Positions 6,248 to 7,382 of a stretch of 7,382 nt of DNA are shown here, piece after piece (positions within the stretch are counted from its first letter, which is position 1; each line of letters opens with the position of its first letter). Position numbers and translations under genes: made by a program. The notes under the pieces were generated by a model, which was given only the letters and a program-made list of their open reading frames with translations, made no database searches and was not told the origin of the DNA. The DNA comes from Clostridiales bacterium (GTDB lineage Bacteria; Bacillota; Clostridia; Lachnospirales; CAG-274). The stretch lies in contig JAJQCI010000079.1 in assembly GCA_021202835.1 (NCBI GenBank), forward strand, positions 11,625-19,006, read 5' to 3'.

Positions 6248-7312
6248 ATTCATTCTCTCCTTAACACAGTGATTAAACGGGGAAGGGGGGGGTATATAAT
6301 CGATTCCCGTTTTTTCATCAAGACCGAAAAGTATGTTCATATTCTGAACCGCCTGACCTGCGGCTCCCTTGAAAAGATTGTCTATAGCCCCGATGACAAT
6401 TACTCTGTTTGTTCTTTCGTCAACTGTAAAGCCTATATCAACAAAGTTTGAATTTTTAACCCATCTCGTTTCGGGGAAAACTCCCTTGTCAGTAAGCCTT
6501 ATAAAATATTCACTTCCGTAATATTTTTCATAAACAGCCCTGATATCCTCATAGCTGAGGCTTTCCTTGAGATCAGCGTAGCAGGTAGCCAAAATGCCCC
6601 TGTTCATAGGTATAAGATGAGGCGTAAAGCTGACTCTTATGGGCCTGCCGGCGGCTATTGAAAGCTGCTCTTCTATTTCGGGGGTGTGCCTGTGGCTTGC
6701 TATTTTGTAGGCCTTTACCGATTCGTTAACTTCACAGAAGAGATTTCCCAGAGAAACACCTCTGCCGGCGCCGGAAACACCGCTTTTTGCGTCTATTATA
6801 ACGGAATCCTCTTTAACAAGCCCCTCTTTTAAAAGAGGATAGAGTGAAAGTATGCTGCAGGACGTATAACAGCCCGGGTTGCCTACGATTCTTCTGCCCT
6901 TTATTTTTTCTCTGTTTATTTCACAAAGGCCGTAAACCGCTTCCTTTAAAATTTCCTTTGAATAATGTTCACAATACCAGCTTTCGTAAACATCGATATC
7001 CTGAAGTCTGAAGTCCGCTCCCAAATCTATAATTTTGCATTTGCTAAGTACGTCTTCAGTTACTCTTTTGCTTGCCTGACCGTGGGGAAGGGCCATAAAA
7101 ACAACGTCGCACTTCTCCGCCAGCTCGTTCATATCCTCTTCTTCGCAAACAAGGCCGGTATGGCTGAAATTGGGATAAACCGCCTTATAGTCCTGCCCTG
7201 TATAGCTTTTTGATGTTATTGTTTCTATTTTAACCTCCGGGTGGCTTAAAAGAATACGCACAAGCTCTGACCCTGCATATCCCGTTGCGCCGATGATTCC
7301 TGCTTTTATCAT
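5033..7312 (-). CDS. continuous argC-argJ open frame as written (apparent fusion)
   Basis: The sequence as given encodes a single 759-residue frame: a complete ArgC (about 1-342), a low-similarity linker (about 343-353, PSPFNHCVKER), then M354-N355-M356 leading into a complete ArgJ. The linker reads through what looks like an intergenic spacer containing argJ's own AAGGAG. I read this as two genes joined by a one- or two-base change in the C8 run at 6285-6292. A true fusion, a phase-variable tract or a sequencing indel cannot be told apart here. An automatic annotation would report this as one protein. Confidence 0.5.
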   Translation of the reverse strand: MIKAGIIGATGYAGSELVRILLSHPEVKIETITSKSYTGQDYKAVYPNFSHTGLVCEEEDMNELAEKCDVVFMALPHGQASKRVTEDVLSKCKIIDLGADFRLQDIDVYESWYCEHYSKEILKEAVYGLCEINREKIKGRRIVGNPGCYTSCSILSLYPLLKEGLVKEDSVIIDAKSGVSGAGRGVSLGNLFCEVNESVKAYKIASHRHTPEIEEQLSIAAGRPIRVSFTPHLIPMNRGILATCYADLKESLSYEDIRAVYEKYYGSEYFIRLTDKGVFPETRWVKNSNFVDIGFTVDERTNRVIVIGAIDNLFKGAAGQAVQNMNILFGLDEKTGIDYIPPPSPFNHCVKERMNMKIINGNVTSPKGFYAAGIHSGLKKLKKDMALIKSEKLCSAAGCFTTNIVKAAPVVYDMKTVKNPVLGIVANSGNANACTGEQGYKDAEKTAEIMAELCGCKSENILVASTGVIGVNLPMDIIEDGVKACFGELGAGFESGEAAAEAIMTTDTVKKTACVQIEISGKTVTRAGMAKGSGMINPNMATMLCFITTDAVISSETLQKALSAAVIDSFNMISVDGDMSTNDTVMVLANGMAENEEIKEDTEEYNKFFEALFYINKTLAVMCAKDGEGATRLIETHVYNAKTKNDARTMARSVVSSNLFKAAIFGSDANWGRALCAMGYSGADFEPDKVSLTFVSENGSIDVMEKGKPIVFDEDVAKKVLTPNKIIVEINADCGEFEATAWGCDLTYDYVKINGDYRS
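6273..7312 (-). CDS. argC: N-acetyl-gamma-glutamyl-phosphate reductase (3' end disturbed at a C8 tract)
   Basis: ArgC reduces N-acetylglutamyl phosphate to the semialdehyde with NADPH. The N-terminal Rossmann motif is GATGYAGSEL (8-17); the catalytic cysteine is Cys148 in GNPGCYTSC; the active-site histidine is His209 in HRHTPEIEE; a near-C-terminal IDNLFKGAAGQAVQNMN (310-326) is typical. Family similarity fades after GIDYIPP (336-342). The given end at 6273 is the TAA reached if the tract at 6285-6292 had nine or six C instead of eight. That gives 346 or 345 residues ending in FPV, a normal ArgC length and ending. In the frame as written there is no stop and translation continues into argJ. 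The ATG at 7312 has GAGG (7326-7323) 10 nt upstream. It is the first gene of the arg unit in this window. Confidence 0.9.
6285..6292 (-). repeat. C8 homopolymer at the argC-argJ junction
   Basis: On the minus strand eight consecutive C (G on the plus strand) are followed by TT and four more C (6282-6279). The run lies exactly where ArgC homology ends. Eight C give the fused frame; nine or six give a TAA at 6275-6273; seven give a TGA at 6252-6250 that overlaps the ATG at 6253. The tract therefore decides the argC reading frame. Confidence 0.85.
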
Positions 7313-7382
7313 AATTAAATTACCTCACATTTAAGTATAATTATCTGTTTTCATGAAATTAAAAACTATTATACAACACTCG
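7313..7382 (-). promoter_or_regulatory. argC leader and candidate promoter
   Basis: This 70-nt AT-rich stretch upstream of argC holds a perfect TATAAT on the minus strand at 7373-7368. Its -35 would lie beyond the window edge. A second, weaker candidate is TATACT at 7339-7334, with a poor -35. A perfect 10-bp palindrome TTTCATGAAA lies at 7349-7358, just downstream of the start expected from the first box. It partly resembles the TGAAT-type half-sites of ArgR operators, but no full 18-bp ARG box is evident. Arginine repression through it is only a guess. I see no leader peptide with arginine codons. Confidence 0.4.

Noticed and set aside
7313..7382. Leader-peptide attenuator or T-box for arginine upstream of argC
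   Set aside because: There is no start codon followed by arginine codons, no long leader and no terminator hairpin; only about 50-70 nt are available.
1..7382. Mobile element, CRISPR array, tRNA/rRNA or novel defence-type system
   Set aside because: No transposase-like frame, flanking inverted repeats, spaced array or tRNA-like cloverleaf was seen; the long coding frames are all accounted for by arginine synthesis and the two-component pair.

Overview
The window looks like chromosomal DNA of a low-to-moderate-GC Firmicute, probably a clostridial anaerobe. Supporting this are strong AAGGAG-type ribosome binding sites, AT-rich spacers with TATAAT boxes, intrinsic terminators with U tracts, an argCJBD-type arginine cluster with a self-processing ArgJ, and a VanR-like regulator/kinase pair. 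Placement below class Clostridia is not supported by anything I can see. All confidently called genes lie on the minus strand, so transcription runs from high to low coordinates.

Arginine cluster (about 7382 down to 2898): a short AT-rich leader precedes argC (N-acetyl-glutamyl-phosphate reductase), argJ (glutamate/ornithine N-acetyltransferase), argB (N-acetylglutamate kinase) and argD (acetylornithine aminotransferase). Gaps are 12 nt (argJ-argB) and 6 nt (argB-argD). A strong intrinsic terminator follows argD. Together the four enzymes take acetylglutamate to ornithine, with ArgJ recycling the acetyl group. The carbamoyltransferase and the argG/argH steps are not in this window. As written, argC and argJ form one open frame of 759 codons. 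The join sits on a run of eight C, and argJ still has its own ribosome binding site and start. A frame change or sequencing indel that removed the argC stop is therefore the simplest explanation.

Two-component pair (2898 down to 98): directly after the arg terminator is a compact promoter with four 11-bp-phased AT-rich repeats and a perfect TATAAT. It drives an OmpR/PhoB-family response regulator and, 2 nt after its stop, a six-membrane-segment sensor histidine kinase. A strong, probably bidirectional, terminator closes the unit. The arg terminator and the separate promoter suggest that the pair is its own transcription unit. Nothing in the sequence ties its signal to arginine.

Left edge (1-97): no confident gene. 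A short open stretch on the plus strand ending at 56 may be the tail of a converging gene.

Apart from the argC/argJ junction and the regulator promoter array, the region is ordinary. I see no mobile element, CRISPR array, RNA gene or novel defence-type system.
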